From a virus: 30,615 nt of DNA. The notes under the pieces are model-generated. The model did no database searches, was not told the origin of the DNA, and was given only the letters and a program-made list of their open reading frames with translations. Location: positions 1-30,615 of the IMG/VR virus record IMGVR_UViG_3300047678_000786. One strand, 5' to 3'. Below, in pieces: positions 22,949 to 30,580 of this stretch. The stretch's first letter is position 1; the number at the start of each line of letters is the position of its first letter. The position numbers and the translations under genes are program-made.

Positions 22949-23914
22949 TCACTCAGAAGCGGCGATGCGCTCGTTGGACTTGGTGCGAGCCTCGGCCACT
23001 GTGGTGGATGTCAGAAGCAGATCGATCATGGCATGCACCGGACCGGGCGCGTAAATCTTGCCGATGGGTATCGGCTTCGACGGCACGATCGCTGGCCCCA
23101 GCCGGTAGAGGTAGTGCGGTTCAGGCCAGATACCGGGGCTGAGTTCAGGAATGTGCTTGTGGATGTCTCTCACGACCTCCCACGACTGGACATGGTGGAT
23201 GGCCTGGAGGTGGCCATCCCACCTCAGGCCGAGGTAGTTCACTGGCTCCTGACTGTACTGACCACCAACGGGGTGGAAATACATGCTCTTCTTCAACACG
23301 ATTTCCTTGAACGTCAGGCCAAAGCCCTCGGGCTTGTCGTCGCTGATGGCGACAGTCATCACCCAGTTCGACTCTTTGTTTTGCATCTTGACCACATTCT
23401 CCAGATATCGCACGAGTTCATCGAGCAGGCGACGCTCAGCCTGGACCTTCGATTTGCTACGGGCCAGTGTCTGAACCTCGTGCCAAGCGAGATGAACAAC
23501 CGGAAAGCCGCCGATCTGCTGGGGGAGCGTGTGTGCCACAACCTCTCCCGTACATTCGGACATCGTCACGAATGCAGCCCGCGGCCGTCGCTCTTTCTCG
23601 ATGCGCGGAAGATACAGACGGAGTTGGTCCTCAGCGGGAGCCTCCCACCCTCGCTTGGCCTCGACGATGATGTGGAAGTCATCGCCGAGGAGTTCGATGT
23701 CGGTGATCCCTCCGTCTTTCACCCGCTCTTGCAGCCTCACGGTCGCGGAGCCGAAATCGCCTTGGCCCAGGACGCGACTCAGCAGAGCTCCGCGGAACGT
23801 CGAACACTCTGCCAAAGCCCATCCGACGCTGTATGTGATGTCATTCTCATCGTGTCCGAGCAGGTCGAACACGCTGGAGATGGCTTTGCCATGCAGGAAG
23901 AGATCGGCGTGCAT
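22949..23914 (-). CDS. PD-(D/E)XK nuclease-like protein
   Basis: A 321-aa protein. Residues about 60-85 (GGITDIELLGDDF followed by HIIVEAKRGW) show the D...E-x-K pattern of PD-(D/E)XK nucleases. The middle is helical; the C-terminal half (SMYFHPVG, YLGLRWDGHLQAIHHV) is conserved-looking but unassigned. A GTG at 23959 would add 15 residues but lies inside a terminator hairpin, so I use the ATG at 23914. A TACGCT box 8 bases upstream may be a leaderless promoter. It faces the methyltransferase tail to tail. It could be a defence moron carried by the prophage or a restriction partner of that methyltransferase; the sequence does not decide. Confidence 0.65.
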   Translation of the reverse strand: MHADLFLHGKAISSVFDLLGHDENDITYSVGWALAECSTFRGALLSRVLGQGDFGSATVRLQERVKDGGITDIELLGDDFHIIVEAKRGWEAPAEDQLRLYLPRIEKERRPRAAFVTMSECTGEVVAHTLPQQIGGFPVVHLAWHEVQTLARSKSKVQAERRLLDELVRYLENVVKMQNKESNWVMTVAISDDKPEGFGLTFKEIVLKKSMYFHPVGGQYSQEPVNYLGLRWDGHLQAIHHVQSWEVVRDIHKHIPELSPGIWPEPHYLYRLGPAIVPSKPIPIGKIYAPGPVHAMIDLLLTSTTVAEARTKSNERIAASE

Positions 23915-23955
23915 CGGCGAGAGCGTAGCGACATCAGCGATCGACCACCGAAGAA

Positions 23956-23980
23956 CCACCCCGGAAGCGGTCCGGGGTGG
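23956..23980 (-). terminator. Intrinsic terminator of the minus-strand phage accessory genes
   Basis: A perfect 10-bp stem (CCACCCCGGA with TCCGGGGTGG) around loop AGCGG. On the minus strand it lies 30 bases past the stop of the 81-aa gene and is followed by TTCTTC. It separates that gene from the nuclease gene. Confidence 0.7.
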
Positions 23981-24010
23981 CGGGTAAGGATTCCGACGCC
24001 CGAGCGATCG

Positions 24011-24256
24011 TCAATCCTCGTTGTTGGCGGGGAGCGTCCCGTCGGTCGCTTCGTCCCATTCGAGGGCGTAGCGCTCGGCGATGTCCTCGAGGTCATTCTC
24101 CGTCAGGTAGTCCACCGTCTTGCGGTCTTGGCAAGCGGCAACCGCTCGCGCGAGGTCCGCCCATTCCTCGATGGTCAGCATCTGGTCCTGCCGTGCGCCG
24201 AGAAGGTAGAGGGCGGCTTGGAGAACGGCGTCGAGGTGGGCGGGCGTCGCGGTCAT
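24011..24256 (-). CDS. Acidic hypothetical phage protein
   Basis: An 81-aa protein, mostly helical and acidic (LDAVLQAALYLLGARQDQM, then TIEEWADLARAVAACQ, then ENDLEDIAERYALEW). It starts 3 bases after the HARE-HTH gene stop and is followed by a strong terminator, so it is the last gene of a minus-strand unit. I recognise no family. Acidity and size would suit a small regulator or anti-host protein, but there is no direct evidence. Confidence 0.6.
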   Translation of the reverse strand: MTATPAHLDAVLQAALYLLGARQDQMLTIEEWADLARAVAACQDRKTVDYLTENDLEDIAERYALEWDEATDGTLPANNED

Positions 24257-24259
24257 GAC

Positions 24260-24691
24260 TCAGGCCCCCTTTCCCGCGACGAAGACGCCGCGCTCGTGCT
24301 TCTTGAATCGGGCCTTCTCGCCCTTGGCGGCGATCTCGCGGATGATGGCGGCGTAGAGCGTGGCCTCGGGGGTCTTGCCACCGGGGCTCTTCCAGAGGCC
24401 CTTGGCCTCCATCTCCGCGATCATCTCCGTGGCCCGCATGGGCTTGGTGGCCTTGACGAGGACCTGGGCGGCGGCGTCGAGGGCGCTGACGCGCTTGGGC
24501 TTCTTCTCCTTCGCGGGCTTCGGAGCCTTGGGCGTCTTGGGAGTCTTGCCGCCCTTGGCCTTCGCGGCGGCGGCGGGCTTCCCGTCCAGGCGGTTCTGGA
24601 TTTCGGCGATCGCGGCCTTGCGAGCCTTCTCCGTCGCGGGGCTCTTGGACGTGCGGGCGGTCTTCGGGGCCTTCTTGGTCTTCGTACTCAT
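24260..24691 (-). CDS. HARE-HTH winged-helix protein with basic N-terminal tail
   Basis: A 143-aa protein. Residues 1-70 are Lys/Ala/Pro-rich and low-complexity, histone-H1-like. Residues about 76-140 ([61 protein letters not shown]) match the HARE-HTH winged-helix domain found in chromatin proteins and in phage or restriction genes. GGAG 6 bases before the ATG at 24691 fixes the start. The protein is probably a nucleoid- or DNA-binding factor of the phage. It heads a two-gene unit with the 81-aa gene. Confidence 0.75.
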   Translation of the reverse strand: MSTKTKKAPKTARTSKSPATEKARKAAIAEIQNRLDGKPAAAAKAKGGKTPKTPKAPKPAKEKKPKRVSALDAAAQVLVKATKPMRATEMIAEMEAKGLWKSPGGKTPEATLYAAIIREIAAKGEKARFKKHERGVFVAGKGA

Positions 24692-24781
24692 GGTCATCTC
24701 CAAACAGGTGGTGCGAAACGCCGTCGCACATTGCGGCGGCTAATCGCGTCCGGCGCGGTTCCCCGCGTCGTCGCGTGCTGG

Positions 24782-25324
24782 TCACTTCCCGAACACGGTC
24801 TCGGCCAGGCCCGCGGCGAGCAGGCCGACGATGGCGCGGGCGGCGTCGGTGGTTGGCTGGCGGTCCCATCCCCGGTCGAAGCAGGCGACCTCGGTGTGCG
24901 TGAAGTGCTCCTGGAGCCAGAGCTTCGAGATGCGGCTGTCGTCGAGCTCGAAGGCGGCGTCGGTCGCGTGCTCGGGGAAGACCAGCGCCTCGAAGGCGTG
25001 GCCCGCGATGTTCCCCTTCACCCAGGTGCCGCCCGTCGGGCGTCCGGTCTTCTTGGTGATCTCCAGCGTGTCGAGCATCGCGCCCGGGTCGGCGGGGTCG
25101 TACTTGAAGGGGGCGGGGGCTCCGCTGCCTGCGGCGAACCCGGCCTCGAAGGCGAGGGCGATCGCGTCGCGGATGCTCGCCACCGAGATGTCGTGGAAGT
25201 CGAGGGCGTCGCGTTTGCGGTCCTCGAGCGTTTCCAACCCGAGGCGGTTGCGGACGGCTTCCGCCGCCGCCATGTGGCGGGCCTTGGTCTTGTTCGTCGT
25301 CGTCGTGGTCTTCTTCGCGTTCAT
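24782..25324 (-). CDS. Phage accessory protein, DUF6900-like plus C-terminal conserved domain
   Basis: A 180-aa protein with AAAGGAG 9 bases before the ATG at 25324. After a Thr/Lys-rich lead, residues about 25-60 (LGLETLEDRKRDALDFHDIS, then IRDAIALAFEAG) resemble DUF6900. The C-terminal part (FEALVFPEHATDAAFELDD, SRISKLWLQ, ACFDRGWDRQPTT) resembles a second small phage/plasmid domain that I recall as DUF7678; both names are from memory. Function is unknown. It is transcribed away from the packaging genes, and the 78 bases between it and the HARE-HTH gene show nothing special. Confidence 0.65.
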   Translation of the reverse strand: MNAKKTTTTTNKTKARHMAAAEAVRNRLGLETLEDRKRDALDFHDISVASIRDAIALAFEAGFAAGSGAPAPFKYDPADPGAMLDTLEITKKTGRPTGGTWVKGNIAGHAFEALVFPEHATDAAFELDDSRISKLWLQEHFTHTEVACFDRGWDRQPTTDAARAIVGLLAAGLAETVFGK

Positions 25325-25431
25325 GTTCGTGGTCTCCTTTGCGGGGTTTCGCCCCGCGTTGTGACACATGAAGCCATGACACTCGCCAACCGGCAAGGCA
25401 AAGCCGCGAGGATTCGCCGTGAATCTCGCTG

Positions 25432-25462
25432 TTGTGGGCAACTACGCGAGACTTGTGGGCAA
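25432..25462 (+). promoter_or_regulatory. 10-bp direct repeat with 21-bp spacing in the divergent phage control region
   Basis: TTGTGGGCAA at 25432-25441 and 25453-25462, two helical turns apart, in the roughly 170-bp gap between the divergent DUF6900-like and packaging genes. Likely an operator or a small-terminase recognition site; no regulator is identified. Confidence 0.45.
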
Positions 25463-25493
25463 GTGGCGGGACGTGCAGGTCCGGGAGGTGGGC

Positions 25494-25733
25494 ATGACTC
25501 CCGAACACGCGCCTAGTTCTGGCCCAGGGCAGGGAATGTCCCGGCTCAATCCCGCCGCGCTGCCCGTGGCGGATGCGGCCCGCGTTCTCACCCGGCTGGG
25601 CGGGAAACCCGTCACCGAAGCGATGCTCCGCGCGGACATCGAAGCCGGAGCGCCAACAAACGCGGACGGCAGCATCAACCTCGTGCGCTTCGCCGCGTGG
25701 CTCCTAAAGGAGATCCCCACCGGTGGCGATTGA
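25494..25733 (+). CDS. Small HTH-like protein, candidate small terminase subunit
   Basis: A 79-aa protein with GGGAGG 5 bases before the ATG. Residues about 22-75 (PVADAARVLTRLGGKPVTEAM, then LRADIEAGAPTNADG, then INLVRFAAWLLKE) form a compact HTH-like unit. A similar unit occurs at the N-terminus of the next protein (LARLLNST...ELINERQL-type region ending VDLVRYVAWLV). Overlap of 11 bp with the large terminase gene and its size point to a DNA-recognition packaging subunit. That role is inferred. Confidence 0.6.
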   Translation: MTPEHAPSSGPGQGMSRLNPAALPVADAARVLTRLGGKPVTEAMLRADIEAGAPTNADGSINLVRFAAWLLKEIPTGGD

Positions 25734-28008
25734 CCCGCGCCAGCTCAAGCCCGGCGAGCTCGCGCGTCTCCTCAACAGCACTCCGCTGGGCGAGGTGATC
25801 AACGAGCGGCAGTTGCACCGTCACAGGACGCGCGCGGGGTTCCGCGTCGCCGCCGACGGCGATGCTGGGCGGGTCGATCTGGTTCGCTACGTCGCATGGC
25901 TCGTGATCACGCGCCACGAGGCGATCGCGGAAGCGGAGAAGGAAGCGGGCGGGCTCACGGGATACGAGGCGCTGAAGGAACGCGCCCGCCTCCGTAACGC
26001 CACGCTTTCGCTCTCGGGACGCGACATCGGCGACCTGCCTGCTGTCGCTGATCCGGAGCGACGGGCCAAGGCCGAACGGGACTTCCGGTTCTTCTGCGAG
26101 GCGTATTTCCCGCTGACATTTCACCTGAAATGGTCCGGCGACCACCTCAAGGTCATCGCCAAGATCGAGCAGGCCGTGCTGGAGGGCGGGCTGTTTGCGA
26201 TGGCGATGCCCCGCGGGTCGGGCAAGACCTCGCTCTGCGAGATCGCCTGCCTGTGGGCCATGCTCTACGGGCACCGCGAGTTCGTCGCCCTCATCGGGTC
26301 CGACGAGGAGCACGCCTCCAGCATGCTGGAGAGCATCAAGGCGGAACTGGAGAACAGCGAGCTGCTCGCGGCCGACTTCCCGGAGGTGTGCCATCCGATC
26401 CGGTCGCTGGAAGGCATCCACCAGCGGGCCGCCGGGCAGCTCTACCTGGGCGAGCAGACGCACATCGGCTGGACCGCCAAAGAGATCGTCCTCCCCACCA
26501 TCGCGGGGTCGCGGGCCTCGGGCGCGATCATCCGCGTCGCCGGGATCACCGGGCACATCCGGGGGATGAAGCACAAGCGTGCCGATGGCGCGAGCGTGCG
26601 TCCGTCGCTCGTGCTCATCGACGACCCGCAGACCGACGAGTCGGCGCGTTCGCCATCGCAGTGCGCCACGCGGGAGCGCATCCTCGCGGGCGCGATCCTC
26701 GGGCTGGGTGGACCGGGTAAGAAGATCGCGGGGCTGATGACGCTCACTGTGGTGCGCCCGGACGACATGGCCGACCGCATCCTTGATCGGGATGCGCACC
26801 CGCAGTGGCAGGGCGAGCGGACCAAGATGGTCTACGCCTTCCCCGTCCGGGACGCTCTGTGGCAGAAGTACGCCGAACTCCGCGCCGACGGCCTCCGCAA
26901 CGATCGCGGGATCGCGGCGGCAACCGAGTTCTACGACGAGCACCGAACCGCGATGGACGAGGGCGCTGTGATCGCGTGGCCCGAGCGGTTCAATCACGAC
27001 GAGTTGTCCGCCGTCCAGCACGCGATGAACCTGCGGCTTCAGGACGAGCACGCCTTCTTCGCCGAGTACCAGAACGAGCCGCTGCCCGAGGTCGCGGCCG
27101 AAGACGATCTGCTGAGCGCAGACCAGATCGCCGCCAAGGTCAGTGGGCAAGCCCGCAGCGAGGTGCCGATCGGTTGCTCGCGGCTGACCATGTTTGTGGA
27201 CGTGCAGGGCAAGGCGCTGTTCTACCTCGTCGCCGCCTGGGAGGACGACTTCACCGGCTACGTCGTGGACTACGGCACGGAACCGGACCAGAAGGCTGCG
27301 TACTTCACTCTCCGGGACATGCGGCGGACGCTGGGGAGCGCCGCACCTCGCGCGGGTGTCGAGGGGGCGATCTATGCGGGCCTCGAACGGCTTGCCGAGA
27401 CGCACTTGGCCCGTGAATGGCGGCGTGACGACGGCGCGATGGTTCGCATCGACCGCTGCCTGATCGACGCGAACTGGGGATCGTCCACCGACGTGGTCTA
27501 CCAGTTCTGTCGGCAGTCCCCGCACGCGGGCGTGCTCATGCCCAGCCACGGACGGTACGTCGGCGCATCGAGCATTCCCTTCTCCGACTACAAGCGCAAG
27601 CGGGGCGAGCGGGTCGGGCTGAACTGGCGCATTCCTGTCGTCACCGGCAAGCGGGCGGTGCGGCACGTCTTGTTCGATACCAACTACTGGAAGTCGTTCG
27701 CGCACGCTCGGCTCGCCGTCCCGATGGGTGATCCCGGCTGCCTCTCGCTCTTCGGCGGCAAGCCCGATCCGCACCGCCTGCTCTCCGAGCACCTGACCAG
27801 CGAGTACCGGGTGAAGACCGAAGGGCGGGGGCGCACGGTGGACGAATGGAAGCTGCGCGTCGATGGCCTCGACAACCACTGGCTCGACTGCCTCGTGGGT
27901 GCCGCCGTCGCGGCGTCGATGGAGGGCGCGATTCTCTTCGGCACCGACAGGCAGGCCGTGGCGCGGCCGCGCGTCAAGCTGTCGGCGCTCCGGGGAGGGA
28001 AACGCTGA
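25723..28008 (+). CDS. Phage large terminase subunit
   Basis: A 761-aa packaging motor. Residues 8-62 are an HTH-like unit related to the preceding small protein. A GYEALKERARLRNATLSLSG linker leads to the ATPase: Walker A MPRGSGKTS at 162-170 and Walker B LVLIDDPQTDE at 296-306. The C-terminal nuclease half carries acidic segments MFVDVQGK (about 490), DRCLIDANWG (about 583) and NHWLDCLVGA (about 720), plausible RNase-H-fold metal ligands. GTG at 25723 with AAGGAG 10 bases upstream is used as start. It powers DNA translocation into proheads and cuts concatemers. The frame looks intact although the downstream head genes are lost. Confidence 0.9.
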   Translation: MAIDPRQLKPGELARLLNSTPLGEVINERQLHRHRTRAGFRVAADGDAGRVDLVRYVAWLVITRHEAIAEAEKEAGGLTGYEALKERARLRNATLSLSGRDIGDLPAVADPERRAKAERDFRFFCEAYFPLTFHLKWSGDHLKVIAKIEQAVLEGGLFAMAMPRGSGKTSLCEIACLWAMLYGHREFVALIGSDEEHASSMLESIKAELENSELLAADFPEVCHPIRSLEGIHQRAAGQLYLGEQTHIGWTAKEIVLPTIAGSRASGAIIRVAGITGHIRGMKHKRADGASVRPSLVLIDDPQTDESARSPSQCATRERILAGAILGLGGPGKKIAGLMTLTVVRPDDMADRILDRDAHPQWQGERTKMVYAFPVRDALWQKYAELRADGLRNDRGIAAATEFYDEHRTAMDEGAVIAWPERFNHDELSAVQHAMNLRLQDEHAFFAEYQNEPLPEVAAEDDLLSADQIAAKVSGQARSEVPIGCSRLTMFVDVQGKALFYLVAAWEDDFTGYVVDYGTEPDQKAAYFTLRDMRRTLGSAAPRAGVEGAIYAGLERLAETHLAREWRRDDGAMVRIDRCLIDANWGSSTDVVYQFCRQSPHAGVLMPSHGRYVGASSIPFSDYKRKRGERVGLNWRIPVVTGKRAVRHVLFDTNYWKSFAHARLAVPMGDPGCLSLFGGKPDPHRLLSEHLTSEYRVKTEGRGRTVDEWKLRVDGLDNHWLDCLVGAAVAASMEGAILFGTDRQAVARPRVKLSALRGGKR

Positions 28009-28193
28009 TGCCCCGTGCCAAACGAGACATGCCGTCGCAGGATGGTCCGAAGGTCGGCCTCGTGTGCAGGCAGTGCGGGTGCCAGCACTTCCGCGTGGTT
28101 TACCTGAAGCGTCGTCCCGGCGGGGTCGTGGTGCGTCGGCGCGAGTGTCGGCACTGCGGACGGTGGACGCTGACCCGCGAGACCCAGGTATAG
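28008..28193 (+). CDS. Zinc-ribbon protein
   Basis: A 61-aa protein whose ATG overlaps the terminase stop (TGATG). Two Cys pairs, CRQCG at 20-24 and CRHCG at 48-52, frame a basic strand segment (VVYLKRRPGGVVVRRREC), the layout of an NrdR/Ogr-like zinc ribbon. Small zinc ribbons between terminase and portal genes are usual in related prophages. It may bind nucleic acid or assist packaging; the exact role is unknown. Confidence 0.75.
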   Translation: MPRAKRDMPSQDGPKVGLVCRQCGCQHFRVVYLKRRPGGVVVRRRECRHCGRWTLTRETQV

Positions 28194-28208
28194 GTCGATC
28201 TATCGACC
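28193..28208. promoter_or_regulatory. Near-perfect palindrome GGTCGAT-CT-ATCGACC
   Basis: Seven-base arms separated by only two bases, at the start of the 99-bp gap between the zinc-ribbon and connector-like genes. The two-base centre disfavours an RNA hairpin and suits a protein-binding site. Nothing else was seen in that gap. Confidence 0.4.
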
Positions 28209-28292
28209 GACCTCGACCCGCTGCACGCCACATTGAGGAGCGTTCGCGTAGATGCCTCATGGACGCACACCACGCCGCGTCGCGGAGCTTCG

Positions 28293-28505
28293 ATGCCGGA
28301 CCCTTCGCCGAATCTTGAGCAGACGATCCGCGACAACGCGGCCGGTCCTGCCAAGGCCAGCGGCGACTCGGGGTCTGTCGAGCAGCATTCGCTGACAGAG
28401 CAGATCGAAGCCGACCGCTACCTCGCCTCCAAGCAGGCGGCGGCGTCCCCCGCCAAGTCCCTCCGTTTCACGCGGCTCATCCCGCCCGGCGCGAGGGAAA
28501 GCTGA
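28293..28505 (+). CDS. Small phage protein before the portal gene
   Basis: A 70-aa hydrophilic protein with GGAG 5 bases before the ATG. The centre (SLTEQIEADRYLASKQAAAS) is helical and the C-terminus ends FTRLIPPGA. Location between terminase and portal is where a gpW-like head-tail connector or small adaptor lies in lambda-type phages, and the overlap with the portal start (TGATG) suits that. The sequence alone does not prove it. Confidence 0.6.
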   Translation: MPDPSPNLEQTIRDNAAGPAKASGDSGSVEQHSLTEQIEADRYLASKQAAASPAKSLRFTRLIPPGARES

Positions 28506-29647
28506 TGCTCGGCCTGTTCAAGACCAAACCGAAAGCGCCGCCCCCGCCTGTCACTTCGACGGTGCGGGCCAGTCTCGTCCGTAATGTTCTCCGCGCGGGT
28601 TTCGACTCGGCGGTGACCAACGAGGCCAACATCCGCCACTGGTCCGCCGCCGACGGTCTGTCCGCCGACGCCGCCGCCAGCCCCGGTATCCGCCGCACGC
28701 TGCGGAACCGTGCCCGCTACGAGACCGCCAACAACGCCTATGCGAAGGGCATCGTCCTGACGCTCGCCAACGACGTGGTCGGCACCGGCCCGCGTCTTCA
28801 GTTGCTCGCCGACGATGATCAGGCCAACGACCGGATCGAGGCGGAGTTCGGGCGCTGGGCCAAGGCCGTGGGCCTTCCCGAGAAACTCCGCACCATGCGG
28901 GCCGCCCGCGCCACCGACGGCGAGGCGTTCGCCGTGCTGGTCAGCAATCCCAAACTGCCCACTCCCGTCAAACTCGACCTGCGGCTCGTCGAGGCCGACC
29001 AGGTCACCACGCCCGACCTGTCGTTCCTTGACATCCACTCCATCGACGGAATCGTGTTCGATGCCTCGGGCAACCCCATCGAGTTCCACGTCCTCAAGGC
29101 CCATCCCGGCGACACGCGGAGCGGGTTCCTCGGCATCGAATACGACCACGTCCCCGCCGAGTCGGTGATCCATTACTTCCGTGTCGATCGCCCCGGCCAA
29201 AGCCGTGGCATCCCCGACATCACGCCCGCGCTCCCGCTGTTCGCGCAGCTCCGTCGCTTCACCCTCGCGGTGCTGGGCGCGGCGGAAACCGCCGCCGACT
29301 TCGCAGGCATCCTCTACACCGACACGCCCGCCAACGGCGAGGCCGAGAGCGTCGAGCCGATGGACACCATCGAGCTGGAGGCACGCTCGCTTCTGACCAT
29401 GCCGGGCGGCTGGAAGATGGCGCAGATGCAGGCCGAGCACCCCTCGACCACCTACGCGGAGTTCAAGCACGAGATCTTGAACGAGATCGCCCGCTGCCTG
29501 AACATGCCGTTCAATGTCGCGGCCGGCAACTCCTCGGGGTACAACTACGCCAGCGGTCGCCTCGACCACCAGGTGTACTCCAAGAGCATCCGCCCCCCCA
29601 CGTCGAGCAGCACCACCTGCAGCTCGCCGTGCTCGATCGCATCATGA
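28505..29647 (+). pseudogene. Lambda-type portal protein, frameshifted and truncated
   Basis: The first 360 residues are a lambda-family portal protein (NAYAKGIVLTLANDVVGTGP, DGEAFAVL, HYFRVDRPGQSRGIPDI, EILNEIARCLNMPFNVAAGN, GYNYASGRLDHQVYSKSIR). At the seven-C run 29593-29599 the frame changes and ends in a Ser/Pro-rich tail. Adding one C restores VEQHHLQLAVLDRIMKAWRGEA, the expected family continuation, up to about 29672. There homology ends abruptly; roughly the last quarter of a normal portal is missing and host sequence follows. The head cannot be built from this copy. The frameshift could also be a homopolymer sequencing error, but the truncation is independent of it. Confidence 0.85.
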
Positions 29648-29682
29648 AGGCGTGGCGCGGTGAGGCGGTGCAGAAACAAATC

Positions 29683-29709
29683 GACCCCGGCTTGTTGAGG
29701 GCCGGGGTC
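29683..29709 (-). terminator. Terminator of the lectin-like gene
   Basis: A perfect 9-bp stem (GACCCCGGC at 29683-29691 with GCCGGGGTC at 29701-29709) and a 9-base loop. On the minus strand it lies 37 bases past the stop and is followed by GATTTGTTTC, a T-rich tail. The prophage remnant ends about 10 bases away. Confidence 0.7.
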
Positions 29710-29746
29710 GCGGGGGATCTGGGGGAATCAGGTTGAGGGCGATCGA

Positions 29747-30580
29747 TCAGCGGCGACGGCGAGCGGCCATTAGCCCGCCGAGGCCGAGGAGCGCGGCGGC
29801 GGAGGGGGTCGGTACAGTGTACGAGAAATCATTGATGAAGAGATTAGCGCGGTTTGCACCCAGCACACCAGCAGTGAACCCGATGTAGGCATCAGCCGAA
29901 CCGAGACGGTTCGAGATCGATCCGATGAGGGTAGGGTTAGGCGACCACGTAGCGCCAGTCGTCAGGTCGGTGTAGTTGATGGTCAGCAATGAGCCGTCAT
30001 AGTTGAGATTGACACGGATCGAGTTACCGCTCGCTGCGTTGACCGGCAGCGTCGCGGAACTGCCACCGCCAACCTGCCCGTTGAAGAACACGCCGCTGTA
30101 CGACTCAGTGGGACTACCACGCAGCACGACTTCGGTGGTGATCCCCACGCTCGGTGTGATCTGCGGATTGCCGTTATTGAAGTTGTATCCGAATGCCGCA
30201 CCCGGCAGGGTTGCAGTTCCAGTAGGCGCGTTCTGGATGACAAACGTGATTCCGTCGCGATTGAAGGTGTCGTTGTTTCCAGTAGCCCGGAACGTGAACT
30301 GCGCCGCAAACTGCGATACGTTCTGACGCTGATTGAACCACAAACTACGGAACTGCCCCGCCGCACCCGTCGTGATCTGAATTCCTGTGTTGCCAATGAG
30401 TTGGGCAGGGTTGCCCGTGTCGCTCTGGTTGTAAGTGAAGGAGCCGGGCTGAAAGCCCACGATGTCAGCCATTGCGCTTGTCGCCGAGCAAGCGACGACA
30501 GCCGCCACGGCGAGGATCGCAGGGCGGATTGAGGTGGTGAGGTTAGCGGGGACGGAACGGCGGAAGGCACGGATGGTCAC
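29747..30580 (-). CDS. Secreted L-type-lectin-like protein with PEP-CTERM-type tail
   Basis: A 277-aa exported protein. Residues 1-38 are a signal peptide: basic N-region, hydrophobic PAILAVAAVVACSATSA, cleavage likely after AMA. The body is beta-rich and resembles bacterial legume-lectin-like domains (SLWFNQRQNVSQFAAQFTFR, RDGITFVIQN, GVFFNGQVGG, LTINYTDLTTG, YIGFTAGVLGA). The C-terminus VPTPSAAALLGLGGLMAARRRR-like segment (Pro-rich start, hydrophobic helix, Arg run) is a PEP-CTERM-type sorting tail as common in planctomycetes. GTG at 30580 with GGAG 7 bases upstream is the start. Presumably a host cell-surface or exopolysaccharide-associated protein. Confidence 0.82.
   Translation of the reverse strand: MTIRAFRRSVPANLTTSIRPAILAVAAVVACSATSAMADIVGFQPGSFTYNQSDTGNPAQLIGNTGIQITTGAAGQFRSLWFNQRQNVSQFAAQFTFRATGNNDTFNRDGITFVIQNAPTGTATLPGAAFGYNFNNGNPQITPSVGITTEVVLRGSPTESYSGVFFNGQVGGGSSATLPVNAASGNSIRVNLNYDGSLLTINYTDLTTGATWSPNPTLIGSISNRLGSADAYIGFTAGVLGANRANLFINDFSYTVPTPSAAALLGLGGLMAARRRR

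Noticed and set aside
24093-25508. 471-codon minus-strand frame overlapping the accessory genes in another phase
   Set aside because: Its translation is Arg/Gly/His/Pro-rich, typical of a GC shadow, while the competing genes have Shine-Dalgarno sites and domains.
22871-25516. 881-codon plus-strand open frame across the minus-strand phage genes
   Set aside because: Covers the nuclease, HARE-HTH and DUF6900-like genes on the other strand; low-complexity Leu/Gly-rich translation with no domain.
25675-28260. 861-codon open frame on the minus strand
   Set aside because: It is antisense to the terminase, whose protein has clear motifs; long opposite-strand frames are expected at this GC content, and this translation is rich in Arg, His and Pro without motifs.
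28418-29569. 383-codon minus-strand frame
   Set aside because: Antisense shadow of the portal gene.
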